Positions 42,967 through 51,115 of a stretch of 64,000 nucleotides of DNA are shown piece after piece. A program made the position numbers and the translations under genes. The notes below the pieces were generated by a model. That model ran no database searches and was not told the DNA's origin. It saw only the letters and a list, made by a program, of their open reading frames with translations. The stretch is from Streptomyces djakartensis (GTDB lineage: Bacteria > Actinomycetota > Actinomycetes > Streptomycetales > Streptomycetaceae), in NCBI RefSeq assembly GCF_014651075.1, contig NZ_BMWE01000025.1:27021-91020 (forward strand), read 5' to 3'. How positions within the stretch are numbered: the stretch's first letter is position 1; each line of letters starts with the position of its first letter.

Positions 42967-44373
42967 ATGTCGGTAGGCGAAGAGGTCCGCACGGAGCAGA
43001 CCAAGCCGCAGCAGAGTCTCGGCACGGCGGCCGCGCGGAACCTGGCCACCACGACCAAGTCCGTGCCGCAGATGCAGGAGATCAGCTCCCGCTGGCTGCT
43101 GCGGATGCTGCCCTGGGTCGACATCCAGGGTGGTACGTACCGGGTGAACCGGCGGTTGACGTTCGCCGTGGGCGACGGCCGGCTGACATTCGTGAAGACC
43201 GGCGACCGCGTCGAGATCATCCCCGCCGAGCTGGGCGAGCTGCCCGCGCTGCGGTCGTACGACGACGAGGAGGTCCTCTTCGAGATCGCCCGCCGCTGCG
43301 AGCAGCGGGAGATCCCGGCCGGCGAGGTGATCACCTCGTTCGGCAGCCCGTCCGACGAGGTGTACCTGCTGGCGCACGGCAGGGTGGAGAAAGTCGGCAC
43401 GGGCCCGTACGGGGACGACGAGTCCCTAGGAGTCCTCGCCGACGGCTCCTACTTCGGCGACGACGCGCTGCTCAACGAGGACGCGATCTGGGAGTACACG
43501 GCCCGCGCGCTCACCGCGTGCACCGTGCTGGTGCTGCCCCGCCAGGAGTTCGCACAGATCGCCGAGCGCTCGGACACCCTGCGCGAGCACCTCCAGCAGC
43601 ACCGCTCGATCCCCTCGCAGCGCTCCAACAAGTACGGCGAGAAGGAGATCGACCTCTCCGCCGGCCACTCCGGTGAGCCGGACATCCCGCACACCTTCGT
43701 CGACTACGAGGCCAGGCCCCGTGAGTACGAACTGAGCGTGGCCCAGACCGTGCTGCGCATCCACACCCGCGTGGCCGACCTCTACAACCAGCCCATGAAC
43801 CAGACCGAGCAGCAGATCCGGCTGACGGTCGAGGCGCTGAAGGAGCGCCAGGAGCACGAGCTCATCAACAACCGCGACTTCGGCCTCCTGCACAACTGCG
43901 AGTACGACCAGCGGATCCAGCCCCACGACGGCGTGCCCGGCCCGGACGACATGGACGAGCTGCTCAGCAGGCGCCGCGGTACCAAGCTGCTGCTCGCCCA
44001 TCCGCGCGCCATCTCCGCGTTCGGCCGCGAACTCAACAAGCGCGGCCTCGTCCCCGAGACCATCGACATGGCCGGCAACCGCATCCCGACCTGGCGCGGT
44101 GTGCCGATCTTCCCGTGCAACAAGATCCCGGTGACGGAAGCGCGCACCACGTCGATCATCGCGATGCGTACGGGCGAGAGCGACCAGGGCGTCATCGGTC
44201 TGCGGGCTTCCGGAATCCCGGACGAGATCGAGCCGAGCCTCTCGGTGCGCTTCATGGGCATCAACGAACAGGCCATCATCAAGTACCTGGTCACGGCCTA
44301 CTACTCGGCCGCGGTCCTGGTACCGGACGCGCTCGGCATCCTGGAGAACGTCGAGATCGGCCGCTGGCGGTGA
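42967..44373 (+). CDS. eshB: EshB, family 2B encapsulin shell protein with cyclic-nucleotide-binding domain
   Basis: This 468-residue protein is related to EshA. The N-arm (SLGTAAARNLATTTKSVPQMQEISSRWLLRMLPW, 17-50) and the regions flanking the insert correspond to the HK97-type encapsulin fold. Residues about 98-212 are a CAP-like cyclic-nucleotide-binding domain (PAGEVITSFGSPSDEVYLLAHGRVEKV, YFGDDALLNEDAIWEYTARA). The canonical phosphate-binding Arg-Ala pattern is altered, so ligand binding is uncertain. The C-terminal half has the shell P/A-domain features (RIHTRVADLYNQPMNQTEQQIRL, MAGNRIPTWRGVPIFPCNKIPV). ATG 42967 is preceded by GGGAGGG at eight bases. The next gene encodes the probable cargo. 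Confidence 0.9.
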   Translation: MSVGEEVRTEQTKPQQSLGTAAARNLATTTKSVPQMQEISSRWLLRMLPWVDIQGGTYRVNRRLTFAVGDGRLTFVKTGDRVEIIPAELGELPALRSYDDEEVLFEIARRCEQREIPAGEVITSFGSPSDEVYLLAHGRVEKVGTGPYGDDESLGVLADGSYFGDDALLNEDAIWEYTARALTACTVLVLPRQEFAQIAERSDTLREHLQQHRSIPSQRSNKYGEKEIDLSAGHSGEPDIPHTFVDYEARPREYELSVAQTVLRIHTRVADLYNQPMNQTEQQIRLTVEALKERQEHELINNRDFGLLHNCEYDQRIQPHDGVPGPDDMDELLSRRRGTKLLLAHPRAISAFGRELNKRGLVPETIDMAGNRIPTWRGVPIFPCNKIPVTEARTTSIIAMRTGESDQGVIGLRASGIPDEIEPSLSVRFMGINEQAIIKYLVTAYYSAAVLVPDALGILENVEIGRWR

Positions 44374-44484
44374 CCCTTCCGGTACGTCCGCCGTGTCCCA
44401 GCCCGCCCGGGCGGGTAGACCCTCGGGGTACGCGCCCAGCGGCAGCGGAAGCGCCATCGTCCGCTCCTTCTCCGAGGCGGTCCC

Positions 44485-45654
44485 ATGGGTGAGTCCCTCG
44501 CGGAGTTCAGGACGGATCCGACGCTGCCCGCGCCCGGCGGGCGGCGCGACACCGAGCCCCGGCGTGCGGCCGGGGCGCCGGAGAGGCGGAAACCCGCCGG
44601 GGGCGAGAGGGAAGGCCTGCCGGGACCGGCCGAGGGACACGAGGCGGTCATGCTCCTGGACCGGGCCCGGGCGGAGGTCGACCCGGTGCTGCGGGCCGCG
44701 CTCGACTCGCTGCCCGGGCCGATGCGCCGGATCGGGCTCTACCACTTCGGCTGGGAGCAGGCGGACGGCACCCGCGCCGAGGGCGGCTCGGGCAAGGCGA
44801 TCCGGCCCGCGCTCGTCCTCGCCGCGGCGGCCGCTCTCGGCGGACCCAGGGCACGGACGGGGGCCGTCCGGGCTGCCGCCGCGGTGGAGCTGATCCACAA
44901 CTTCACGCTGCTGCACGACGACGTGATGGACCGGGACGCCACCCGCCGGCACCGGCCCACCGCGTGGACGGTGTTCGGGGACGCCGACGCGATCCTCGCC
45001 GGGGACGCCCTCCAGGCGCTGGCCCTGCGACTGCTCGCTCAGGACCCGCATCCGGCGGCGTCCCGAGCCGCCGCTCTGCTCGCGGACTGCGTGGTCGAGC
45101 TGTGCGCGGGACAGCACGCGGACACGGCCCTCGAGCGGCGCGGCCCCGGTGAGGTCACGCTCGATGAGGTGCTCGCCATGGCGGAGGCCAAGACGGGCGC
45201 GCTGCTGGGCTGCGCCTGCGCGATCGGCGGTCTCTACGCGGGCGCCGGGGACGCGGACGTGGCGGCGCTCGACGCGTTCGGCCGGGAGGCAGGGCTGGCC
45301 TTCCAGCTCATCGACGACGTCATCGGCATATGGGGCGACCCGCGCCGCACCGGCAAGCCGGTCGGAGCGGACCTGGCCGCCCGAAAGAAGTCCCTGCCGG
45401 TCGTGGCGGCCTTCGCATCCGGCACGCCGGCGGCGGCCGAACTGGCCGAACTGTACGCCCGGCCCAGCGAGAAGGAGGACCTGGACCACATCGCCCTGAC
45501 CGTGGAGCGCGCGGGCGGCCGTGACTGGGCCCAGAGTCAGGCGGCCGACCGGATGGCCCTGGCGATGGAGCAACTGGCGCGCGCCGTACCGGATCCGGAG
45601 GCGGCGGGCGGTCTGCTCGCCCTCGCCGAGTTCGTGACACGGCGCAGCAGCTGA
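44485..45654 (+). CDS. Polyprenyl diphosphate synthase, probable encapsulin cargo
   Basis: This 389-residue trans-isoprenyl diphosphate synthase carries first Asp-rich motif DDVMD (145-149) and second DDVIGIWGD (277-285), and a conserved GSGKAIRPAL substrate lysine/arginine. The first about 50 residues (MGESLAEFRTDPTLPAPGGRRDTEPRR...) are Pro/Gly/Arg/Glu-rich and predicted disordered, absent from ordinary family members. Family 2 encapsulin cargos carry such N-terminal targeting tails. Chain length is unclear; geranyl diphosphate is likely by analogy. It starts 111 bp after the shell gene and is probably co-transcribed. Confidence 0.9.
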   Translation: MGESLAEFRTDPTLPAPGGRRDTEPRRAAGAPERRKPAGGEREGLPGPAEGHEAVMLLDRARAEVDPVLRAALDSLPGPMRRIGLYHFGWEQADGTRAEGGSGKAIRPALVLAAAAALGGPRARTGAVRAAAAVELIHNFTLLHDDVMDRDATRRHRPTAWTVFGDADAILAGDALQALALRLLAQDPHPAASRAAALLADCVVELCAGQHADTALERRGPGEVTLDEVLAMAEAKTGALLGCACAIGGLYAGAGDADVAALDAFGREAGLAFQLIDDVIGIWGDPRRTGKPVGADLAARKKSLPVVAAFASGTPAAAELAELYARPSEKEDLDHIALTVERAGGRDWAQSQAADRMALAMEQLARAVPDPEAAGGLLALAEFVTRRSS

Positions 45655-45744
45655 CGACGGGCACCCTTCGGGCGGCCGAAGGGCAGAACCCCGGAGCGCC
45701 CGGGTCGTGCGGTTCCTGACCCCGCATGGCCCGGGCCTCCGGCC

Positions 45745-45785
45745 GGGCGGGCCCCGCACTTCCCCACGGTGTGCGGGGCCCGCCC
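45745..45785 (+). terminator. Strong terminator after the encapsulin-cargo unit
   Basis: GGGCGGGCCCCGCAC (45745-45759) pairs perfectly with GTGCGGGGCCCGCCC (45771-45785) around an 11-base loop. A weaker CCTTCGG/CCGAAGG hairpin precedes it at about 45667. The rest of 45655-45950 holds no gene. Confidence 0.85.
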
Positions 45786-45950
45786 CACGGCCGTACCCGG
45801 CCGTGCGAGTCCGTGGGCACCGGCTGGCCGGCGACCGGCACTTCGGGCAGATGCCCGGCCAAATCGCGCCAAGCTTGCGCCCTGCTCTCCGGTACGGCCC
45901 CTCGGTCGCCCTACGATCAACGCCCGTCGGGACGACTGAAGGGGCGGGAC

Positions 45951-46565
45951 ATGGGCGTGGCGATCCGGACGGCGGGTGAGGAAGACCGGGACCTGGTCGT
46001 CCGGCTGCTCGACGAGGCGTTCCGGGACGACCCCGTCAGCGCCTGGGTGTTCCCCGGTGCGAAGGACCGCCGGGCTCACCACCCCGGGCTCATGGCCGCC
46101 TTCACCGACATCGTGCTCGCCGCCGGGCGCATAGACGTCACCGAGGACGCCTCGGCGTGTGCGCTGTGGATGTCCATACCGGCCGACGATCACGGCGGCG
46201 ACGCCCAGGACGAAGGTCCGTCACAGGTGCGGGAGGCCGTCGACCCGGACAACGAGCGCATCGAGCAGATCGGCCGGCTGACAGCGGCCATCCACCCCTC
46301 CGGGCGGGCCCACGAGTACCTGTGGATGATCGGCGTGGCCCCCGGGCGCCAGGGCGAAGGCCTGGGCACCGCGCTCATCGAGTCGGTCCTCGACCGGTGC
46401 GACCGCGAGGGGACGCCCGCCTACCTGGAGGCGAGCAGCGCCCGCAGTCGCAGGCTGTACGAGCGCCTCGGCTTCGAGCAGAGCGGCCCGGTCCTCACCC
46501 TCCCGGAGGGCGGCCCGGCCATGTGGCCGATGTGGCGCGAGCCCCGCGCCCGCAAGAACCCCTGA
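45951..46565 (+). CDS. GNAT-family N-acetyltransferase
   Basis: This 204-residue GCN5-related acetyltransferase has the acetyl-CoA motif A in EYLWMIGVAPGRQGEGLGTALIESVLDRC (R/Q-x-x-G-x-G/A). The C-terminal motif B is YLEASSARSRRLYERLGFEQ. ATG 45951 follows GGGGCGGG. The acceptor substrate is unknown. A strong terminator separates it from the encapsulin unit, so functional linkage is doubtful. Confidence 0.88.
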   Translation: MGVAIRTAGEEDRDLVVRLLDEAFRDDPVSAWVFPGAKDRRAHHPGLMAAFTDIVLAAGRIDVTEDASACALWMSIPADDHGGDAQDEGPSQVREAVDPDNERIEQIGRLTAAIHPSGRAHEYLWMIGVAPGRQGEGLGTALIESVLDRCDREGTPAYLEASSARSRRLYERLGFEQSGPVLTLPEGGPAMWPMWREPRARKNP

Positions 46566-46684
46566 TGTACGGCTCGGGCATGCCGATGTTCGGCGCCCGA
46601 TTCGCGATCTCGCAGTTCACCGTGGAGTCGGTGCGGACGTTCGGCAACGGGGTGCCGGTGCGCACGTACAGCAGGAAGCGCTGA
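46565..46684 (+). CDS. Putative 39-residue small protein, coupled to GNAT gene
   Basis: The ATG shares one base with the GNAT stop (TGATG), a classical coupling arrangement. The codons end almost exclusively in G or C, as in real genes here. The peptide MYGSGMPMFGARFAISQFTVES... ends in a basic tail TYSRKR. No family was recognised. It could be a chance frame, because GC3 bias alone does not prove coding. Confidence 0.35.
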   Translation: MYGSGMPMFGARFAISQFTVESVRTFGNGVPVRTYSRKR

Positions 46685-46710
46685 GCCCCCGGCCGTCCTA
46701 CTCTGAGGAC

Positions 46711-46974
46711 ATGGGCAGCGAAGAACACGTCTGTCCGTCCTGCGGACAGCCAGTGGAAACAGTCGTCCGGCGCCACAAGACGCTGGGCACGTGGGTCCCG
46801 CTGTGGGTGCCGGGCCCCTGCCGCAACCCCGAGTGCGCGGCCTACGACGCCACAGGAGCCGGGAACGAGGAGACCGGACCCCTGGAGCACACCCGGCCGC
46901 CAGAGGACACCGCCCCACCCGCGACCGGCCGACCCGGGACGGCTCCCGGAGAATCCGTCGCGAAAAATCCCTGA
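46711..46974 (+). CDS. Small zinc-ribbon protein
   Basis: This 87-residue protein contains CPSC (residues 8-11) and a second pair in PCRNPEC. The four cysteines fit a zinc ribbon. The C-terminal half is Pro/Thr/Glu-rich and probably disordered. ATG 46711 follows GAGGAC. No partner or function can be inferred. Confidence 0.7.
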   Translation: MGSEEHVCPSCGQPVETVVRRHKTLGTWVPLWVPGPCRNPECAAYDATGAGNEETGPLEHTRPPEDTAPPATGRPGTAPGESVAKNP

Positions 46975-46979
46975 GCCCG

Positions 46980-47008
46980 TGTCGAGAATCCCGGCCCGGC
47001 TCCGACGT
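46980..47008 (+). promoter_or_regulatory. ECF42-type promoter upstream of the DGPF gene
   Basis: TGTCGA (46980-46985) and CGACGT (47003-47008) are separated by 17 bp, resembling the reported ECF42 target promoter (TGTCGA in -35, CGA in -10). It lies 52 bp before the YCII/DGPF gene, so the following ECF would autoregulate. Confidence 0.7.
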
Positions 47009-47059
47009 CCCCTGTGAAGAGCCGCCCACCCGGGTGGCGCGAGCCGAAGGAGCGGACCG

Positions 47060-47473
47060 ATGAAGTACCTGGTCATGGTGCAGGGCACGCAGGCGGACTA
47101 CGAAGCGATGCGCGGCAAGGCGTCGGCGACCTCCCCCGCCTGGAGCGAGGAGGAAGTGCAGGCCATGTTCGCCTACATGGGCGCCATCAACGACGACCTC
47201 TCCGAGACCGGCGAGCTCGTCGACGCGCAGGGCCTCGCCGAGCCGGCGCAGACCCGGCACGTCACCGTGGGGGGCGACGGCAAGGCCTTGATCACCGACG
47301 GACCGTACGGCGAGACCAAGGAACTGCTGGCCGGCTACTGGGTCCTGGAATGCGAGAACCTGGAACGAGTCACGGAGATCGCCGACCGCGTCGCCCGCTG
47401 CCCCCAGCCGGCAGGCGCCCCCGACCACCCGGTCGTGATCCGTCCGATCATGGACGGCTCCGGGGACATCTGA
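47060..47473 (+). CDS. DGPF/YCII-domain protein
   Basis: This 137-residue protein contains ALITDGPYGETKELLAGYWVLE, the DGPF signature of the YCII-related family. Such proteins have a ferredoxin-like fold and are almost always encoded beside ECF42 sigma factors, as here, 28 bp upstream of one. Their biochemical role is unknown. ATG 47060 follows AAGGAG. Confidence 0.92.
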   Translation: MKYLVMVQGTQADYEAMRGKASATSPAWSEEEVQAMFAYMGAINDDLSETGELVDAQGLAEPAQTRHVTVGGDGKALITDGPYGETKELLAGYWVLECENLERVTEIADRVARCPQPAGAPDHPVVIRPIMDGSGDI

Positions 47474-47501
47474 GCACCGGCCGACACCGACGGACGCGCC
47501 G

Positions 47502-48722
47502 GTGAGAAACACACCCGAGGTCGAGGACCTGCTGCGCCGGAACGCGCCGCAGGTCCTCGGCGCGCTGGTCAGACGGTACGGCCACTTCGACGCCGCCGAG
47601 GACGCCGTGCAGGAGGCGCTCCTCGCGGCGGCCGGCCAGTGGCCCGGGACGGGTGTGCCGGACAATCCGCGTGGCTGGCTGATCAAGGTCGCCTCACGGC
47701 GGCTGACCGACGCCCTGCGCAGCGAGGAGGCCCGGCGGCGGCGCGAGGAGCGGGCGGCGGCACTCACGCCCCGGGACGCCTTCACCGCATCACCACCCGC
47801 GGAGCGGGCCCCCCGCGCGGACGACACCCTCTCGCTGCTCTTCCTGTGCTGCCATCCCGACCTGGCGCCGCCCGCGCAGATCGCGCTCACCCTGCGTGCC
47901 GTCGGCGGTCTGACCACAGCGGAGATCGCCCGCGCGTATCTGGTGCCGGAGGCGACGATGGCACAGCGGGTGAGCCGGGCCAAGCAGAAGGTGCGAGGCG
48001 TGCGCTTCGGCCGGCCGGAGCGCTGGGAACAGCGGCTGCCGTCCGTTCTGCAAACCCTCTACCTGATCTTCAACGAGGGGTACACGGCCACCTCCGGCGC
48101 CGCGCTCCAGCGCCGCGACCTGGCGGGCGAGGCCGTCCGCCTGACCCGCGCCGTCCACGCGCTGCTCCCCGACGACGGCGAAGTGGCCGGCCTGCTCGCC
48201 CTGATGCTGCTCACCGACGCCCGCCGCGACGCGCGCACCGGACCGAGCGGCGAGTTGATCCCCCTCGACGAGCAGGACCGCGACCGCTGGGACAGGGCCG
48301 CGATCGACGAGGGGGTCGCGATGGTCACCCAGGCCCTGTCCCGGGGCCGGCCCGGGCCGTACCAACTGCGGGCCGCGATCGCCGCCGTACACGACGAGGC
48401 ACCCTCACCCGAGGCGACGGACTGGGCGGAGATCCTGGGCCTGTACGACGTCCTCGTCGGCCTGGTCCCCGGTCCGGTCGAACGCCTCAACCGCGCGGTC
48501 GCCGTCGCCATGGTCCACGGCCCGCGCACAGGGCTGAAAGAACTGGACGCCCTTGCAGGGGAGTTGAAAAGTCACCGGCTGGACGCCGTGCGAGGTCATC
48601 TCCTGGAACGCGCGGGCGAACCCCAAGCCGCCCGCACCGCCTATGAGTCGGCGGCCGCGCAGACCCTCAGCCTGCCCGAGCAGCGCTATCTCCGGGCGCG
48701 GGCGGCGCGGTTGAGGGACTAA
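47502..48722 (+). CDS. ECF42-group sigma factor with C-terminal TPR-like extension
   Basis: This 406-residue sigma factor has region 2 (GHFDAAEDAVQEALLAAAGQW, NPRGWLIKVASRRLTDALR) and region 4 (LTTAEIARAYLVPEATMAQRVSRAKQKVR) in the first 170 residues. A helical C-terminal domain of about 230 residues then includes LYLIFNEGYTATSG and the DRDRWDRAAIDEG motif, diagnostic of ECF42. No anti-sigma gene is adjacent; the C-terminal extension is thought to control activity. The GTG start is at 47502. Confidence 0.93.
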   Translation: MRNTPEVEDLLRRNAPQVLGALVRRYGHFDAAEDAVQEALLAAAGQWPGTGVPDNPRGWLIKVASRRLTDALRSEEARRRREERAAALTPRDAFTASPPAERAPRADDTLSLLFLCCHPDLAPPAQIALTLRAVGGLTTAEIARAYLVPEATMAQRVSRAKQKVRGVRFGRPERWEQRLPSVLQTLYLIFNEGYTATSGAALQRRDLAGEAVRLTRAVHALLPDDGEVAGLLALMLLTDARRDARTGPSGELIPLDEQDRDRWDRAAIDEGVAMVTQALSRGRPGPYQLRAAIAAVHDEAPSPEATDWAEILGLYDVLVGLVPGPVERLNRAVAVAMVHGPRTGLKELDALAGELKSHRLDAVRGHLLERAGEPQAARTAYESAAAQTLSLPEQRYLRARAARLRD

Positions 48723-48732
48723 CGTGTGAGGC

Positions 48733-48960
48733 ATGGGCATGACGGGGGAGCGGCGTCGCAGGGTCTGGCGCTGGGCAGTGATCGTCTGGGCGGCCGCCGT
48801 GGCCGTCGCGGGCGGGCTGACGCTGTGGATGCAGGACTCGACGGAGCCCGGGGGACCGTACCGGTGGGAGCAGGCGAACCCCGACGAGACACCTGACCTG
48901 CCGCCCTGTCCGACGCCTGAGGAGGGCCTGGCCGCCTGCGCGTACAGCGAGGCGGACTAG
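48733..48960 (+). CDS. Small membrane-anchored protein
   Basis: This 75-residue protein has one membrane helix (WAVIVWAAAVAVAGGLTLWM) after a basic N-terminus, and an acidic, Pro-rich outer tail with two cysteines (PPCPTPEEGLAACAYSEAD). It begins ten bases after the ECF42 gene and may be co-transcribed. No family was recognised. Confidence 0.65.
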   Translation: MGMTGERRRRVWRWAVIVWAAAVAVAGGLTLWMQDSTEPGGPYRWEQANPDETPDLPPCPTPEEGLAACAYSEAD

Positions 48961-49020
48961 GTGTGCTGTCCCGCATCACCGTCCGGCAGCCGGGGGTTGC
49001 GCAGCCCGGCGTTGCGGGGT

Positions 49021-49299
49021 GCTCGGCGTGGGTGCTGGGGCCGGGGCGTTGCGCAACTCGGCGCGACGAGGTGCCGCTGCGCCCACCCGTGCCGCCCAAG
49101 CGGCACGACTGCCCGCAGCTAGGGCGGCCACGACTGCCCGCAGCTGGGACGGCCGGCAGCCGGGTACGTACGGAAGGGGACGTGTCGGGGGGTGTCCGCC
49201 CGCAGCGGTTGGCGCGTCAACGGACAGTCACTCGTCATCCGACTCCGTCGCGCCGTTCCGAGGACGGACACCCCCCGGCACGTCCCCGACCCCCCACCC
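49021..49299 (+). repeat. Inverted-repeat element copy A (with 112 bp MITE-like core)
   Basis: This block is closely repeated in reverse orientation at 55775-56038. The core 49176-49287 begins GGGGACGTGTCGGGGGGTGT and ends in its inverted complement (23-bp terminal repeats, one mismatch). An additional left arm of about 150 bp, containing CGCCCAAGCGGCACGACTGC, is also shared. Copy A has a small internal duplication (GCCACGACTGCCCGCAGCT). It fills most of the 465 bp between the small membrane gene and sodN. Confidence 0.85.
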
Positions 49300-49371
49300 G
49301 GCTCCGCCACGTCGTCTATGCAGGAGCAGCGTGACGAACGGGCTCCCCGGCGTCCTCGGCCCACCCACGAC

Positions 49372-49410
49372 GAAGGGGCCCGGCCGGGTCGTCCCCGGCC
49401 GGGCCCCTTC
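49372..49410 (-). terminator. Terminator of sodN
   Basis: A perfect 17-bp stem GAAGGGGCCCGGCCGGG/CCCGGCCGGGCCCCTTC with a 5-base loop lies 16 bp beyond the sodN stop. Confidence 0.9.
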
Positions 49411-49425
49411 GCGTGCAAATGGACT

Positions 49426-49821
49426 TCAGGCCTTCTTCGTCTCCCAGAAGATCTTGTCGATCTGGGCGATGTAGTCCAGAGCCTTCTGGCCCGTCGCCGG
49501 GTCGGTCGAACCCTTGGCGGCCGAGAGGGCCTTGAGGGTGTCGTTGACGAGCTGGTGCAGCTCCGGGTACTTCTCGAAGTGCGGGGGCTTGAAGTAGTCG
49601 CTCCAGAGCACCGAGACGTGGTGCTTGGCGAGCTCGGCGCGCTGCTCCTTGATGACGGTGGCACGCGCCTGGAAGTGCGGGTCGTCGTTGCCGGCCATCT
49701 TGTCCTGGATGGCCTTGACCGACTCCGCCTCGATGCGGGCCTGGGCAGGGTCGTACACACCGCAGGGAAGGTCACAGTGGGCGCTGACCTTGACCTTGGG
49801 GGCAAACAGGCGGGAAAGCAT
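49426..49821 (-). CDS. sodN: Nickel superoxide dismutase (precursor)
   Basis: This 131-residue Ni-SOD dismutates superoxide in the cytoplasm. Residues 1-14 (MLSRLFAPKVKVSA) are a propeptide. Cleavage exposes the nickel hook HCDLPCGVYDP, where His15, Cys16 and Cys20 become His1, Cys2 and Cys6. The C-terminal four-helix hexamer-forming core is complete. The divergent sodX encodes the processing protease. In S. coelicolor sodN is high under nickel and inversely regulated with sodF through Nur and an RNA processed from the sodF 3' end. Confidence 0.97.
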   Translation of the reverse strand: MLSRLFAPKVKVSAHCDLPCGVYDPAQARIEAESVKAIQDKMAGNDDPHFQARATVIKEQRAELAKHHVSVLWSDYFKPPHFEKYPELHQLVNDTLKALSAAKGSTDPATGQKALDYIAQIDKIFWETKKA

Positions 49822-49967
49822 GGAGCATTCCTTCCTCGTGATCGTCTTCTCACAGGGGACATTACTCCGTGGGGGAGGGGTTTTCGCGAGTGCCCCCTTG
49901 GGCTTAGGACAAAAGTCCGGGGCGAGACTGAGACTGGTGGAGCAGGAAAACGGGGAGGTGCCGGTTG

Positions 49968-50408
49968 ATGCCGGAGCTGTCGCAGGAGTCCCAGCGGGGG
50001 AGGCCGGCCCCCTTCGGGGTGGCCGAGGTCACCGGGCCGTCCATGGTGCCCACGCTGTACCACGGGGACCTGCTCCTGGTGCGCTACGGAGCCCGGGTCG
50101 GGCCCGGCGACGTCGTCGTGCTGCGGCATCCCTTCCAGCAGGACCTCCTGGTCGTCAAGCGGATCGCCGAGCGCCGCGGGGGCGGCTGGTGGGTGCTCGG
50201 GGACAACGCGTACGCCGGTGGCGACAGCACCGACTACGGCGTCGTGCCGGACGACCTGGTGCTGGGGCGGGTCCGGTTCCGCTACCGGCCGCTCAGGCCC
50301 GGCCGGCGCTCGACCTGGAGGCTGCTCCGCTGGGCCTTCTCGGCCGCCAGGCCAGTTTTCTCCGGCAGGCCCGGCCGGGTCGTCTCCAGGCGCTTGCGGG
50401 CCCGGTAG
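49968..50408 (+). CDS. sodX: Ni-SOD maturation protease SodX (S26-like)
   Basis: This 146-residue signal-peptidase-like protease is expected to trim the SodN propeptide. The serine is in VTGPSMVPTLYHGDLLLV, and the lysine region is LLVVKRIAERRGGGWWVLGDNAYAGGDSTDYG. There is no clear membrane anchor. ATG 49968 follows GGGGAGG by nine bases. Its last 127 bp overlap the 3' end of the convergent CGNR gene. Confidence 0.92.
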   Translation: MPELSQESQRGRPAPFGVAEVTGPSMVPTLYHGDLLLVRYGARVGPGDVVVLRHPFQQDLLVVKRIAERRGGGWWVLGDNAYAGGDSTDYGVVPDDLVLGRVRFRYRPLRPGRRSTWRLLRWAFSAARPVFSGRPGRVVSRRLRAR

Positions 50409-50941
50409 GCGGCCACGTTGGCCCGGGTCGCGCAGCGGTCGGAGCAGTAGCGCCGGGAGCGGTTGGTGGAGGTGTCCAGGTAGGCGTTGCGGCAGGGCGC
50501 GGCCTCGCACAGGCCGAGGCGGTCCACGCCGTACTCGGTCAGGTGGAACGCCAGGCCCATCGCCGCGATCGCCGCGTAGCCCGCCGTCGCGTTGGACGGG
50601 TGGTCCGCCAGGTGCATGTGCCACAGGGGGCGGCCGTCGTCGTCGCGGACGTCGTGCCCGGACACTTGCGGGCTCACCGGGAACTCCAGCAGCAGCGAGT
50701 TCAGCAGGTCGACGGCGAGTGTCTCGTCGCCCGAGTCGGCCGCCTCGAACACGGCGCGCAGCCGGGTCCGGACCGCGCGGAAGCGGGTGACGTCCGCGTC
50801 GGTGGCGCGGCGGGCCGCCGACTGGTTGCCGCCGAACAGCGCGCGAACGGCCTCGACCGACGTCAGGGTGTCCTTGCCCCGGGCCGGTTCCTCGGTGTTC
50901 ACGAGACGCACGGCGTAGTCCGAGTAATAGGCAAGTTCCAC
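50282..50941 (-). CDS. CGNR zinc-finger (ABATE domain) regulator
   Basis: This 219-residue protein has an N-terminal ABATE domain (LAYYSDYAVRLVNTEEPARGKDTLTS) and a CGNR-type zinc finger, LCEAAPCRNAYLDTSTNRSRRYCSDRCATRANVAAYRARKR. It is a likely DNA-binding regulator of a stress response. The start is GTG 50941. The C-terminal about 40 residues lie antisense to sodX. A palindrome overlaps its ribosome site. Confidence 0.88.
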   Translation of the reverse strand: MELAYYSDYAVRLVNTEEPARGKDTLTSVEAVRALFGGNQSAARRATDADVTRFRAVRTRLRAVFEAADSGDETLAVDLLNSLLLEFPVSPQVSGHDVRDDDGRPLWHMHLADHPSNATAGYAAIAAMGLAFHLTEYGVDRLGLCEAAPCRNAYLDTSTNRSRRYCSDRCATRANVAAYRARKRLETTRPGLPEKTGLAAEKAQRSSLQVERRPGLSGR

Positions 50942-50942
50942 T

Positions 50943-50993
50943 TGTAATCCTTACAGACGGCTTTATGGTCGTGTGCGCGCAGCTGTAACAGCT
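50943..50993. promoter_or_regulatory. Two palindromes at the CGNR gene promoter
   Basis: TGTAA-TCC-TTACA (50943-50955) is a perfect 13-bp palindrome on top of the ribosome site. AGCTGT-A-ACAGCT (50981-50993) is another, 26 bp further upstream. Both could be operators. 50994-51115 otherwise shows no gene. Confidence 0.55.
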
Positions 50994-51115
50994 GATGATG
51001 TATCCAGGCTATTACGAGGGAGGGGGTCGACGACGGACGCGGACACACACCGCACGCCGGGCGCGCCCTGCCCCCCGGGGGTGCCTTGCCGCCGGCGCCG
51101 ATGCAGGGCAGCGAA

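Noticed and set aside
45951..46565. GNAT acetyltransferase as part of the encapsulin operon
   Set aside because: A very strong terminator and 296 bp separate it from the synthase gene.
49018..49474. Open frames over the inverted-repeat copies producing similar peptides
   Set aside because: The similarity arises because the DNA element is repeated; no ribosome sites or conserved starts, so non-coding.
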